Shown here: in pieces, positions 52,428-62,600 of the stretch
How the letters are laid out: the number at the start of each line of letters is the position of its first letter
Position numbering within the stretch: the first letter of the stretch is position 1
Assembly: GCF_004363245.1 (NCBI RefSeq)
Contig: NZ_SNYV01000001.1
Location: 1 to 64,000, forward strand
Direction: 5' to 3'
DNA from: Sphingobacterium yanglingense
GTDB taxonomy: Bacteria; Bacteroidota; Bacteroidia; Sphingobacteriales; Sphingobacteriaceae
Length of the DNA: 64,000 bases
The notes under the pieces: generated by a model
What the model was told of the DNA's origin: nothing
Seen by the model: the letters and a program-made list of their open reading frames with translations, nothing else
The model's database searches: none
Made by a program: the position numbers and the translations under genes

Positions 52428-53327
52428 TTACAAAGGCGACCAATATACATAGGCTTCTTTGAGCGTGTGGTAGCGGTTTTGTTTATCCGGTGTTATGAAA
52501 GAGAGATTACCGCCCTCGGCCCCTGGAAATGATGTGACCAGTTCAATTTTGTTGTTGTAGTGGAAGACATTGAGAATGTCGAAATCCTCCATCGGAAACT
52601 GACCACCATCATCTACTCTCCACGTACTTATCTCGTCATACTCTGCTTTGAATTCTTGTATAAATAGGGTTGGATTTGTATGGGATTTGGCAATGAGCAA
52701 CACCGTTAGGGTATCCGCTACAGGGGCGAGTTGTGCTAGAAAAACACTGTCTTTCTCTACCGTCGTCGCGATGAGTTTGATGTTTTTTATAGGACTTTGG
52801 TAGCTTTTTTTCAACTCTGCAACTACGCTGCTTTTGTTGGCATCAGCCAATTCTTTTTTGACGCTTACCGCTTTTCGTGTCTTATGAAAATTGTCGTTGG
52901 CGAGGAAAGCATAGGCCTCGCCCGGAGATAGTTTTTCACGCAGTTGGAATACCGCTCCCGGAATATTGTTGAAGTTTTCTGGCGTCTGTCTTCCATTGTA
53001 GTCTTCACTCTCCTTCTGCATTTTAACAAATTCAAATGGATACGCTTTTTCATTGGACCATACATAACTTAGCGCCTTCACATTTGATGGATGCTCTTCG
53101 TCATCGACCAAGATGAGTTGCTTGCGTGAATCGTCGAATACTCCAAAACCGATATTCTGATGGGATAGGGTATCTGCTGCTAGACTTTCGGATACTTTTT
53201 GAGGAACCGTATCCTGTACTGTAACGATCGTGTTATTCTGCTGTGGAGGATTGTTACATCCGATATATAACCCTGTAGAGAGGGTGCATAGCGCTAAGAG
53301 TAGCGCCTTGTTGAATTTGTTGTTCAT
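52428..53327 (-). CDS. Hypothetical lipoprotein
   Basis: 299 residues. A signal peptide with a lipobox-like end (LYIGCNN, Cys24) suggests lipidation. The rest shows no family I recognise; it contains short acidic and aromatic stretches and repeated beta-strand-like segments (VLLIAKSHTNPTLFIQEFKA). The -7 box lies 4 bases before the ATG, so the mRNA should be leaderless. It sits upstream of the sigma gene (81-base gap) on the same strand but with its own promoter. Confidence 0.75.
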   Translation of the reverse strand: MNNKFNKALLLALCTLSTGLYIGCNNPPQQNNTIVTVQDTVPQKVSESLAADTLSHQNIGFGVFDDSRKQLILVDDEEHPSNVKALSYVWSNEKAYPFEFVKMQKESEDYNGRQTPENFNNIPGAVFQLREKLSPGEAYAFLANDNFHKTRKAVSVKKELADANKSSVVAELKKSYQSPIKNIKLIATTVEKDSVFLAQLAPVADTLTVLLIAKSHTNPTLFIQEFKAEYDEISTWRVDDGGQFPMEDFDILNVFHYNNKIELVTSFPGAEGGNLSFITPDKQNRYHTLKEAYVYWSPL

Positions 53328-53331
53328 AATA

Positions 53332-53339
53332 CAAATCTA
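53332..53339 (-). promoter_or_regulatory. -7 promoter element of the lipoprotein gene
   Basis: Exact TAGATTTG on the minus strand, 4 bases before the ATG at 53327. A TTTG lies 16 bases upstream on that strand, shorter than the usual spacing. Confidence 0.5.
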
Positions 53340-53501
53340 AGGGAAAAATATCAGTCAAATAAGGGAGCAATAAAAAACATTTTAAAGAAACTACCCTCAT
53401 TTTGGCTTGTTTTATGTTTGAAATAGGTCATGTTTAAATCACATATGTGGAAAACTATCTGTTTTATAGTATTATTGTGAGCTATTATATTCGTAATAAA
53501 T

Positions 53502-53507
53502 AGGAGG
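53502..53507 (+). promoter_or_regulatory. strong Shine-Dalgarno sequence
   Basis: AGGAGG, 7 bases before the ATG at 53515. Such strong ribosome-binding sites are rare in this phylum and stand out against the other genes here. A one-mismatch -7 box (TATATTCG, 53486-53493) lies just upstream. Confidence 0.6.
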
Positions 53508-53514
53508 ATACGCT

Positions 53515-54078
53515 ATGACTCTAACGAAACACTTATCTATTTTACTGCTCCTTGTGCCCTTTGTTTTTGCATCCTGTGGTGCCAAAAAGAAGACACTTTA
53601 CGGAAATAACCATAAGCCAACGGTCGGGGGCAGTCATTCGGCAGGCAAGAAAAATAAAAGTAATCTAACGGCATATTACGCAGAATTACTTGGTACAGAC
53701 TCCAAGTCCTTGAATGCGGACCTTTATTCTTTTATCGATGATTGGATGGGTAGCCCACATCGTATGGGCGGACTGACGCGTTCGGGAATCGACTGTTCTG
53801 CTTTTGTAGGTATGGTTTACAATGAGGTATACCGTAAAGACTTACCACGTACCTCGCGGGATATGGCGGAGCGGATCAAGCGAAAGTATGACGACCAGCT
53901 CAAGGAAGGGGATCTGGTATTCTTTTCTTTCGGGGGTAGGGATATAGACCACGTCGGAGTTTACCTTCAAAACGGAAAGTTTGTACATGTATCGACCAAA
54001 CAAGGAGTGGTTATTTCCAATCTTAAAGACGTGTGGTACTATAAGTATCTGAAGCGTTGCGGTACACCGACGATCTAG
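53515..54078 (+). CDS. NlpC/P60-family cell-wall hydrolase, lipoprotein
   Basis: 187 residues. A lipoprotein signal ends at Cys21 (FVFASCGAKK), with an NlpC/P60 (C40) domain from about residue 70. The catalytic Cys is in GIDCSAFVGMVYNEVY, the His in DIDHVGVYLQNGKFVHV. These enzymes cut D-Glu-diaminopimelate bonds in peptidoglycan stem peptides, here from the outer or inner membrane surface. It ends 5 bases from the end of the convergent frameshifted gene, with no terminator between. Confidence 0.9.
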   Translation: MTLTKHLSILLLLVPFVFASCGAKKKTLYGNNHKPTVGGSHSAGKKNKSNLTAYYAELLGTDSKSLNADLYSFIDDWMGSPHRMGGLTRSGIDCSAFVGMVYNEVYRKDLPRTSRDMAERIKRKYDDQLKEGDLVFFSFGGRDIDHVGVYLQNGKFVHVSTKQGVVISNLKDVWYYKYLKRCGTPTI

Positions 54079-54083
54079 TCATA

Positions 54084-55317
54084 TTAAAAGTCCCGAATCT
54101 CGTCAAACCATTTTGTTGCAAGTTCCTGAGGAAGATTTAAAGGGGAGGATTCGATCAGTTGCTCCACAGCAGTGCCTGTGTCTTCACGTTCTACAGTCTC
54201 TATATTGGGCAAGATATTAATCAGCTCGATGAGCTTGACGATAGCCTGTTTGACCTCTTCCTCTTTTTTTGCTTTGCCGATTTCTTTTAGTGCCGTTTTG
54301 TAGGCCTTTGTTGCTGTTTTTGCATTCTTTGAATCCCAGTTGGTAAAAGGTATTCCATATTCAGTTTTAAACCATATCTTTTTACGTAGTTTCGATACCG
54401 ATGTACCCCATTTGTCGTTCTGCTAAGATGGTTTTCAGTTCCCGCTGCAGGATTTTACCTTGTGTTTCCTCTATATTCCAACCAATAAAGCTGTTGAGTT
54501 TAGCCCATGTTGCGAGGGCAGGCATCCCTGTCAGGTCGGATACCGTCCGGAGGCCAAGGGATTCTAAATCTGTTAATTCTGCCAATGCGTCAATATTTGT
54601 AATATTTCCGCTGAGATTCAAGCTCTTTGTGTTTTTGAACTGTAATAGGCTGTTGCAGTCCATGGGAGGACCGACGATAGCATTGTCCACATGGACGGAA
54701 TCCACCATTTTGCTGAGATGTGGGAAATCAGGTAACTTGTATATCGTATGAGGTAGGTCTGTCTTTGGGGCAAGTTGTAATAATAGGAGGGGAGTGCTCG
54801 TCTTAACCGTTATATTCTCTAGGTTCCCCGAAAGGAACAGTTTTTGGATATGCTCTCCGAGTGTCAGCTCGATGGGATGTGACGATGCGTGTATGCTCAG
54901 TTCGTAGATATTGGCCTTTGTAAAATCCGCTTTTACTGGAGCTAGTGGACTCCAGTGCATTCTCTCGATCTTACGTTTTTCCGACCATTGGATGAAACCT
55001 GTATCATTTCCCGAGTAATATAAAAAACGAGGCCAGTCACCATTAGGGTAGCGGTCTGCATTTTGTTTTCCATGGGGAGTATACATTTCATTAAAAACGT
55101 TCCAATTGATGGGTACGTCAGTATCTACTAGTACATCGTATTTCCCTGGAGAGGCTTTTTTTGTTCCGATAGAGAAACTACCTTGTCCAGGTGGAATGTT
55201 GATTTTATGACTGTTCTCTCCCGTTAAGGAAATATAGATAGGACTGTTTCTTTCCATGTGTATACGAATGCGGTGTTGTACAAATCTAGGGATTTGCTGT
55301 TGATTTTTTAGTTCCAC
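54084..55317 (-). pseudogene. leucine-rich-repeat protein gene with a frameshift
   Basis: Frame A (54382-55317, GTG start) encodes 311 residues, with leucine-rich-repeat-like segments at ~210-260 (NTKSLNLSGNITNIDALAEL) and the end RQMGYIGIETT. Just past its stop, another frame is open to TAA at 54084 and reads KKIWFKTEYGIPFTNWDSKN onward for ~100 well-formed residues (VEREDTGTAVEQLIESS, WFDEIRDF). Removing one base of the GGGG at 54405-54408 joins them as RQMGTSVSKLRKKIW. So this is most likely one ~410-residue protein broken by a one-base shift, or a sequencing error. It overlaps the preceding gene by 10 bases. Function unknown. Confidence 0.7.
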
Positions 55318-56354
55318 TTTTGATAGGCGCGGTCAATATCAAAAGGAAAAGCTGATTTATGTTTAGTCCTTTGCTTGTCGTACTCGATGATTCTTTCCAG
55401 GTTTTCCAGTATATATTCTTTCATTGGTTTAATATTTTCCTGATCTAAAGAATAGGGGTAATCTATATAGTGAAAAGTTTGTGTCTCGGCATTAAATAAA
55501 AAAACATAATCATCTTCTGTGCGTTGGCTGCGGTAGCCTTGAATTTTGTAGTAGGGGAAATCTGTGGTAGGTCTTCTTATAATTTCAAACTGTAGTGATA
55601 CTTCCGATTTAGAGTCCGAGCTGTAATAATTGTGTAGAGACATGTCATTTATAATCTCATAATACTCTTCAAATCTCTTTAAAATATCCTGTTCATCTTT
55701 TGTGTATCTGAAGGGGTAAGGGAGGTATTCGCCATCCCCTAGATTATAGTCTTTTTCGTGTTTTTTTGTTTTGCTCGGCTTGATTAGATTTCCATTTTTA
55801 TTCACATATCCTTTAAAGGAACTGGAGGAGTTTGGGACTACAATCCAATGCTCTTCATCTATCCGTTCTTTTTTGATATCGCGTAGTACCTCTGCATAGC
55901 CATAGTTGAATGGAGCTGTAAAGTCCCATTCCGGAGATATTTTGATATTCCCCTCTTCATCAGCAAACCCAATTTTTCCATTATCTAGGTCAATAATGCG
56001 TTGTAGGTCCTCCGAGAAATAGTCACTGCCGTTATCAAACAACAAGGTGTAATAAAGTGGTTCTCCTTTTCTATTGTATACTGTAGCGGATGGCATCGCT
56101 GGATTATCTGTAGCAGGAGGGGATTTACTCAGACTTCCTGGTAGTTCAAAGATGGAGGAGGAGATAGGTTTGGAAAAATCAATTTCGTAAGTGATTCTAT
56201 GTCTACCAAGAGGCACAATTATTTCTGTTGCCGATTTTACTCCCAGTTGAACAGAGTCTTTATCGGTAAAGTAATAGAGTTCCTGTCCGGATACTGAGCT
56301 AATCCAGAATAAAAGAATAGATGCAATTATACTACACTTGTTTTTTATAAACAT
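55308..56354 (-). CDS. Secreted WG-repeat-like protein
   Basis: 348 residues with a signal peptide (SSVSGQ cleavage region near residue 24). The segment GKIGFADEEGNIKISPEWDF, followed by APFNYGYAEV, matches the WG (KWG) beta-repeat consensus, and KGYVNKNGNLIKPS is a second partial unit. The C-terminal third is charged and unrecognised. Proteins with WG repeats are widespread in Bacteroidota without clear function. Its TAA stop lies inside the first codons of the next gene (start GTG at 55317), so the two are probably translated as a coupled pair. Confidence 0.75.
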   Translation of the reverse strand: MFIKNKCSIIASILLFWISSVSGQELYYFTDKDSVQLGVKSATEIIVPLGRHRITYEIDFSKPISSSIFELPGSLSKSPPATDNPAMPSATVYNRKGEPLYYTLLFDNGSDYFSEDLQRIIDLDNGKIGFADEEGNIKISPEWDFTAPFNYGYAEVLRDIKKERIDEEHWIVVPNSSSSFKGYVNKNGNLIKPSKTKKHEKDYNLGDGEYLPYPFRYTKDEQDILKRFEEYYEIINDMSLHNYYSSDSKSEVSLQFEIIRRPTTDFPYYKIQGYRSQRTEDDYVFLFNAETQTFHYIDYPYSLDQENIKPMKEYILENLERIIEYDKQRTKHKSAFPFDIDRAYQKWN

Positions 56355-56533
56355 AACGTCGCTATTTTTTTTTAAACCTACATAAAATCTATTGAAATAG
56401 CATGTTTGTTATTAGGGATATGGCAAGTTTAGTGAAATAAGGCACTGCGTGATTGAAGTCTTAAATAAGGTTAAATATGGACGATATTGTTTGATATTCA
56501 TTAATTTAGAATAGAAACTTTATAAGTTAGATT

Positions 56534-57769
56534 ATGATCGACCAATCATGGACCCAATCAAGGAAAATAGGCTTTCGTTTTTCCTTTATTTTTATTCTAT
56601 TGTTCATTCTATTTAAGAATAATGGAGCTTTCTCGCTGTTAGGTTACCTGACCCAATTTCTGGCTACGCCGATCCGCCAATTATGCCATTGGTTTGCATT
56701 TCATATTCTGAATTATAGATACGACTACGCAGTGTACACTAACGGTAGCGGGGATACTTCGTATGATTGGGTTTCTTTAGCACTTTTTTTTACTGTTGCG
56801 GTATTAGGGACCATTATTTGGTCCGTTGTTGATAGAGATAGAAAAAGTTATAATACCTGTTATTATTGGCTTACTGCCGTCACGAGGTATTACATCGCAT
56901 TTATGTTGATCAACTATGGTGTGATTAAATTGACGCATTCGCAGATGCTGCCTCCGGGGCTAGGTCGACTGATGGAGCCGCTGAGAGAGTTCTCTCCCAT
57001 GGGGTTAGCCTGGACGTATTTCGGATACTCCAAGGGCTACAATATTTTTGTCGGAATTGCTGAGATATTGGCAGGATTCCTGTTGTTTCGTAGAACTTTG
57101 GTCTTAGGGGCATTGATCACCATGGCGGTCAGTATCAATATTATGACGGCCAATTATTTCTTTGACGTCCCTGTCAAGATTGTCTCGACCGCACTATTGA
57201 TCTTATCTCTCTATTTGCTCTTACCACACATCCAGTCTTTATTCAACTTATTGGTACACGGACGTCCTGCTCAGTTGCAGCTGCTGGAGAGACCGATATA
57301 CGCACGGCCTTGGAAAAACAAGTTGATGATCGGACTCAAAGTCGTGATTCTTCTTGTTTTTGTAACTCAGCAGATTACAGGTTTACTGAATAGGCATAAG
57401 CTGATGGGGCAGTATTTCAAAAAATCTGCGTTGTATGGTATTTATTTTATTGACGATGATAAGGAAGGTAGGAAGAGTATTCCTGACGACTGGATGTCTA
57501 TTGTTTTCGAATATGAAGGTTATGAAAGTGTTCGAGATAAGTACTATAAGAAAATAGATATAACGCCAAGAATAGATCCAGCCAACAAGATTATATCGTT
57601 AAATAAATATACATTCGATTATTCAGTAGCTGACAATGGGGATATCACCTTAAAGAAAGTATTTGATGACCGTACAGAAGTCATCAAGCTGATCAAGCAA
57701 AACCCAGAGGACTTTGAGCTAAGGAAGCGCGGCTTTAACTGGATACAGGAATACCCTTACAATAGGTAG
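56534..57769 (+). CDS. Polytopic membrane protein, DoxX-like
   Basis: 411 residues. About eight membrane helices fill residues ~15-285, and the segment RYYIAFMLINYGVIKLTHSQ with later helices resembles the DoxX/DoxD-like family. The C-terminal ~115 residues are soluble and charged (VFEYEGYESVRDKYYKKIDI). Function is not known; DoxX-type proteins are associated with redox or thiol metabolism in some bacteria. It is a single gene, separated by 180 bases from the divergent WG-repeat gene. Confidence 0.7.
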   Translation: MIDQSWTQSRKIGFRFSFIFILLFILFKNNGAFSLLGYLTQFLATPIRQLCHWFAFHILNYRYDYAVYTNGSGDTSYDWVSLALFFTVAVLGTIIWSVVDRDRKSYNTCYYWLTAVTRYYIAFMLINYGVIKLTHSQMLPPGLGRLMEPLREFSPMGLAWTYFGYSKGYNIFVGIAEILAGFLLFRRTLVLGALITMAVSINIMTANYFFDVPVKIVSTALLILSLYLLLPHIQSLFNLLVHGRPAQLQLLERPIYARPWKNKLMIGLKVVILLVFVTQQITGLLNRHKLMGQYFKKSALYGIYFIDDDKEGRKSIPDDWMSIVFEYEGYESVRDKYYKKIDITPRIDPANKIISLNKYTFDYSVADNGDITLKKVFDDRTEVIKLIKQNPEDFELRKRGFNWIQEYPYNR

Positions 57770-58021
57770 GGGAGACATGTTTTTGTGAGAAGATCTGTTA
57801 ACTGATAGGTTTATATTTCAAACTTTATAGCGTTTTAACTTAAGCTGGGCTGCCTCAAAGAGGGAGAAAGTTATTCGGTAAAAACAGGTTGTCGTATGGC
57901 CTTCTCCATATTTACCCTATGTTATTAAAAAATTAAAACCGTTCTAATTCCAAATACATTTGATATAATTGTACTGTTTTAGTTACATGAGGCAAACTCT
58001 AATTATGTGTTGGCTGGAATT

Positions 58022-58591
58022 ATGGAAAATATAGCATTTAGATTAAAAAATAAGGATAAAGAGGCTTTTAAAGTTTTCTTTTACGAATATAAGGATGCTG
58101 TTTACAAATATGCTTGTCTACATATCAAAGAGCCAGATTTAGCTGAAGATATTGTACAAGAGACATTTACTAGATTCTGGAACAAAGTAACCGATATTGA
58201 CATCTCCCAAAATATCAAATCCTATCTGTTTACCATCGCACGAAATCTAGTCTTTGACGAATTACGGAAAAGGCTATTGTTTGAAAGCTATTCTTCTTAC
58301 TATCAAAAGACAAAGGAGGGGTATTCCAATAGTAATGAAGATCAACTTTATTTCAATGAGTTGGAAAAACTTTACCAAGAAGCCATTTCGCTCCTGCCTG
58401 AAAAAAGACGTCAAATTTTTCAGCTTAGCAAACTTGAAAATCTGAGTAATGAAGAAATAGCTGAGATGTTGGATATCTCAATCAATACCGTCAGAGACCA
58501 ATTGGTCAAAAGCAACAAGTTTGTGAAATCTTTTATCCTAGAGAGATCTGATCTGTTAGCATTAGCTGCGATCTTCATAAAAATAATTTAA
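58022..58591 (+). CDS. FecI-like ECF sigma factor
   Basis: 189 residues from the ATG at 58022 (MENIAFRLKNK); an upstream GTG at 58007 would add five residues without support. Region 2 reads YEYKDAVYKYACLHIKEPDL, then AEDIVQETFTRFW; region 4 reads LPEKRRQIFQLSKLENLSNE and EIAEMLDISINTVRDQL. It is the first gene of a sigma - FecR - SusC - SusD operon and should activate this operon once released by the FecR protein. Confidence 0.92.
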   Translation: MENIAFRLKNKDKEAFKVFFYEYKDAVYKYACLHIKEPDLAEDIVQETFTRFWNKVTDIDISQNIKSYLFTIARNLVFDELRKRLLFESYSSYYQKTKEGYSNSNEDQLYFNELEKLYQEAISLLPEKRRQIFQLSKLENLSNEEIAEMLDISINTVRDQLVKSNKFVKSFILERSDLLALAAIFIKII

Positions 58592-58660
58592 TTTTTTTCC
58601 GCCTCAGCATCGTCTTTTTTTTCTTCCTGTCCGTAGTATCTATAAAAGGGCTAATATCCA

Positions 58661-59605
58661 ATGGAACCTGATAGATACAATTACTTATACCGCCGCTATT
58701 TAGACAATAACTGTTCGGGGGAGGAGATCCACGAACTCTATGTTACTATACGTGATAATACGTTTACTAAGGAGAACCTATTGTCAGTGGAAGACGCTGT
58801 CAAGGAATCTCCGGTTGATCTCCGACTCAATCCAGAGGCTTCAGAAAATATTCTTAAGTCTATTCTTAAAGGAGCCCAAGTAACCAAAAGAAAACTAAAT
58901 GTTAAACTATATTTTAGGTATGCATCTGCCGCAGCGATATTGTTGATCAGTTCGTTCCTAGTCTACAACTATTTTCAACGTCAGGTCGGATCCGGAAAAA
59001 CTTTTACAAATACCACAAAAGACATCAAGAAGATCCTTTTAGAGGATGGCTCTTCAGTAATACTTAAATCTGGTAGTAAACTTGTTCAGGTTACAGATTT
59101 TAAACAAGATTCCGTTCGCAGGATCCGATTAGAAGGTGAGGCTTTCTTTTCAATAGCCAAGCGATTCGAGCAACCCTTTATGGTTCATTCGGCCGATGGT
59201 TTTGAAATCCGGGTACTCGGTACAAGATTCCATCTCAACTTCGGTAAGGAAAACAAGGAAGTCGTGTTGACAGAAGGCAGACTTTCTATTGCTAACAACA
59301 AGGATAAAGTTGTTGTTTCCCCCGGATATAAAGCTATGTATTCTGAAATATCGAATACTTTTCAACTCAGCGCGGTAGATACTTTGATGTATACCTCTTG
59401 GACCAATCGTCAGCTTTACTTTAAGGATACTCCTCTTAATGAAGTTATTAATCAATTAAATACAATTTATGGAACAAACAACCTACACATGCATCCGAAG
59501 TTTAAAGAACTTCAATTCACTGGTTATCTGCCGACCAACAACATAGACCATTGTAAAGAAATCCTAAAAAAGACATTTATCAATCAAAAGTTAACTTTTT
59601 TATAA
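58661..59605 (+). CDS. FecR-family anti-sigma factor
   Basis: 314 residues. A cytoplasmic N-terminal part is followed by one membrane helix (about 85-105) and the FecR periplasmic domain (LLEDGSSVILKSGSKLVQVT, IRLEGEAFFSIAK, VLGTRFHLNFG, VVLTEGRLSI). A C-terminal DUF4974-type segment (YFKDTPLNEVINQLNTIYG) can meet the STN domain of the receptor. It holds the sigma factor inactive until the SusC-type receptor binds its ligand. It follows the sigma gene by 69 bases. Confidence 0.93.
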   Translation: MEPDRYNYLYRRYLDNNCSGEEIHELYVTIRDNTFTKENLLSVEDAVKESPVDLRLNPEASENILKSILKGAQVTKRKLNVKLYFRYASAAAILLISSFLVYNYFQRQVGSGKTFTNTTKDIKKILLEDGSSVILKSGSKLVQVTDFKQDSVRRIRLEGEAFFSIAKRFEQPFMVHSADGFEIRVLGTRFHLNFGKENKEVVLTEGRLSIANNKDKVVVSPGYKAMYSEISNTFQLSAVDTLMYTSWTNRQLYFKDTPLNEVINQLNTIYGTNNLHMHPKFKELQFTGYLPTNNIDHCKEILKKTFINQKLTFL

Positions 59606-59613
59606 GCAAAAGT

Positions 59614-62600
59614 ATGAAAAGACAATTATTAACCTGGGCGTTAGCCCTGACTTTGACCGTGGGGCCACTCCATCAGGCGCAAGTATTTGGGGCTAGCATT
59701 GTGCTCGATCAAGACCGAAGTATAACAGATCTGTTGATACAATTGGAGAATAAATTTGGCGTTCGTTTCAACTACGAGTCTAAGCTCAAAAACCTAAAGA
59801 TCAAGAATTCATTTGATGTAAAAAATCTAAAGAAAAATGAAATCGAACACTTTGTAAAAACAGTTACACTCAATCAGATACAGATCGATCGGGTAGGTGA
59901 AAACTCTTATATTATACGGAAATCATCATCCCAAGGATCTACTGGAGATAAAACAGAAATAAATTCCTATACTGCAATCTTGCAACAGTCGCTTTCAGGT
60001 AACGTCACTGATGCAGAAAGTAAAACTCCAATAGTAGGAGCTACAGTCCGCTTGTTAGGTACGTCCCATGCTGTTCAAACCGATAGCCAAGGGCGTTTTC
60101 ATTTTCCAAATGCAGGTGAAAGCAAACGTGTTGTTATCTCTATGCTAGGATACAGTCCATTGGAAATTTCAATAAACTCTAATCAGACCATCGAACTTGT
60201 AAAAAGTGATAATTCACTGGACGAAGTGGTGGTTACGGCTTTGGGGATAAAGCGTGAGCAGAAAGCTTTAGGTTATTCGGTTCAGGAGATTAAAGGAGAT
60301 CAACTACAAAAGGTTAAGGGAGTTGATGTTGGTACGACTTTAACAGGTCGTATCTCAGGACTTCGGGTATTCAATAGTACGGAATTCAACCGAGCCCCTA
60401 GTATCACTTTAAGAGGTAAAAGCCCTATTTTGGTCATAGATGGAGTGCTTTACGAAAACCTCACTTTACGCGATATTGCTGTAGACAATATTGAAAATAT
60501 TTCAGTATTGAAAGGTTCCACAGCGGCCGCTCTTTACGGAGTTGATGGTTCAGCTGGTGCTATTATGGTTACCACCAAAAAGGGCCTAAAAGAGAAAGGG
60601 GTGGAAATTTCTGCAAGTAGTAACAATATGTTCTTCTCGGGATACCTTGCCTTGCCTAATGTGCAATCTGCCTATTCTGCTGGTTATGGTGGTAAATACA
60701 ACACTGATGATGAGGTCTGGGGAGATAAGCTCGATATAGGGAAGATATATTCTCAATGGAATCCAATAACTAAGCAGATGGAAGATAGTGAATTGACCTC
60801 TAAAGGGAAAAACAACTTTAAAAACTTTTTGGAACCAGGCTTTATATCCAACAATTCAGTCAGTTTTACCAACCAAGACGAGAATGGAAGTATCCGTACC
60901 TCTATAAATCATATACTTAACAAAGGTCAATATCCCAATACCAAATTGAACATGACTAATATTTCGGTATCGGGAGAGACGAAAATTTCTGATAAAATAA
61001 GTTTAGATAGTCGATTTGCTTATAACAGACGTTCCGCACCTAATGATTTTGGCGCAGGCTACAATTCTCAAGGTTATATCTATAATATTCTGGTATGGAC
61101 AGGCCCAGAGTATGATCTTTCTCAATATAGAGATTATTGGTTAATTAAGGATCAAAAACAGAACTGGCATTATAATGCTTGGTATGATAACCCTTATTTA
61201 TCGGCTTACGAGAAAATAAGTTCTGAACTAGTGAATAAGCTAAATGCTGCCGTAACATTAAATTACCAAGTTACAGATTGGGGTAAGTTCATGGTACGAA
61301 GTGGATATGATTATTATGGCAATACTCAGGAGCAAACCAATCCTATGGGAATATACGGTACTCGAGGAGGATATTCAGGATATGATAATAAAGGAAAATA
61401 TTGGTCCAGAAAGCAGGACGGTTTCAGTACCACAAATGACTTTATTTTTACAGCCAATAAAACTTTCGGAGATTTCGGAGTTGATGCTTTGGCAGGTGGA
61501 TCTATTTTTTATCGTCGGGACAATACAATAACAGCGAGTACAGTCAATGGTATATATATTCCAGGTTTCTATTCTCTTCGAAATTCAATAGGCCCCGTTT
61601 CTGCAGTGGAAGGGAAAACAAAAGAAATGAGGAATGGTATGTATGGACGATTATCGTTGTCGTGGAAAAATGCTATTTTTTTAGAAGCTACAGGTCGTAA
61701 CGATTGGGTATCTACCCTCCCTGAAGAAAGTCGGTCTTTCTTTTATCCATCAGTATCGGGTAGCGTGGTAATATCCGATCTTATTTCTAACAAACCGCAA
61801 TGGCTTAATTTATTAAAAGCGAGGTCTTCTTGGGCTGTGACAAAATATCCACCAAACCCCTATGATATAAATCAGGTTTTTTCGGTGTCTTCTAATGTCT
61901 GGGATGGTCTTTCCACTGGTTCGTACCCTAATTCTATTAAGGATTATTCGATTAAGCCTTCGCAAGAAGATTTGACAGAATTTGGTTTAGAATGGGCTAT
62001 ACTAAACCAACGACTGACTGGTAACTACACTTATTATTACCGTTGGGAACATAATCAACGACGTGAAACTACAATTTCTGGATCGACGGGTTTTACTGCT
62101 CGCCTAATCAATACAGCAGAAGAGTATATGACACGCGGACACGAGATTTCATTGGGAGGTATTCCTGTTAAGAAGGAAAAGTTCCAATGGGAGGTAAGTG
62201 GTAATTTATCACAGAATTTAAGATATTACCATAAATTGGATCCAGACTATTCCGCCGACGCTTTGTATGTTAAGGTTGGAGAAAGAGCGGATCATTATGT
62301 CACTAGAGATTGGGAGCGAACTCCGGATGGGCAGATCATACATAACGCTTCTGGTATGCCGATCAGTGCTACGCATGAATCCCGTCTGTTCGGTTACACT
62401 GCTCCGAAATGGTTCTGGGGGCTTACCAATCAATTTCAATATAAAGATTTTGCACTGTCCCTTAGTTTCGATGGTCGTGTAAAGGGGCTGTCTTATTCCA
62501 GTATGAATGCTCGATTATGGCAGACAGGAGCACATCCAGACTCTGACGTACCGGAGCGGTACGAAGAGGTAGTTAATGGCAATAAGACTTTTATAGGAGA

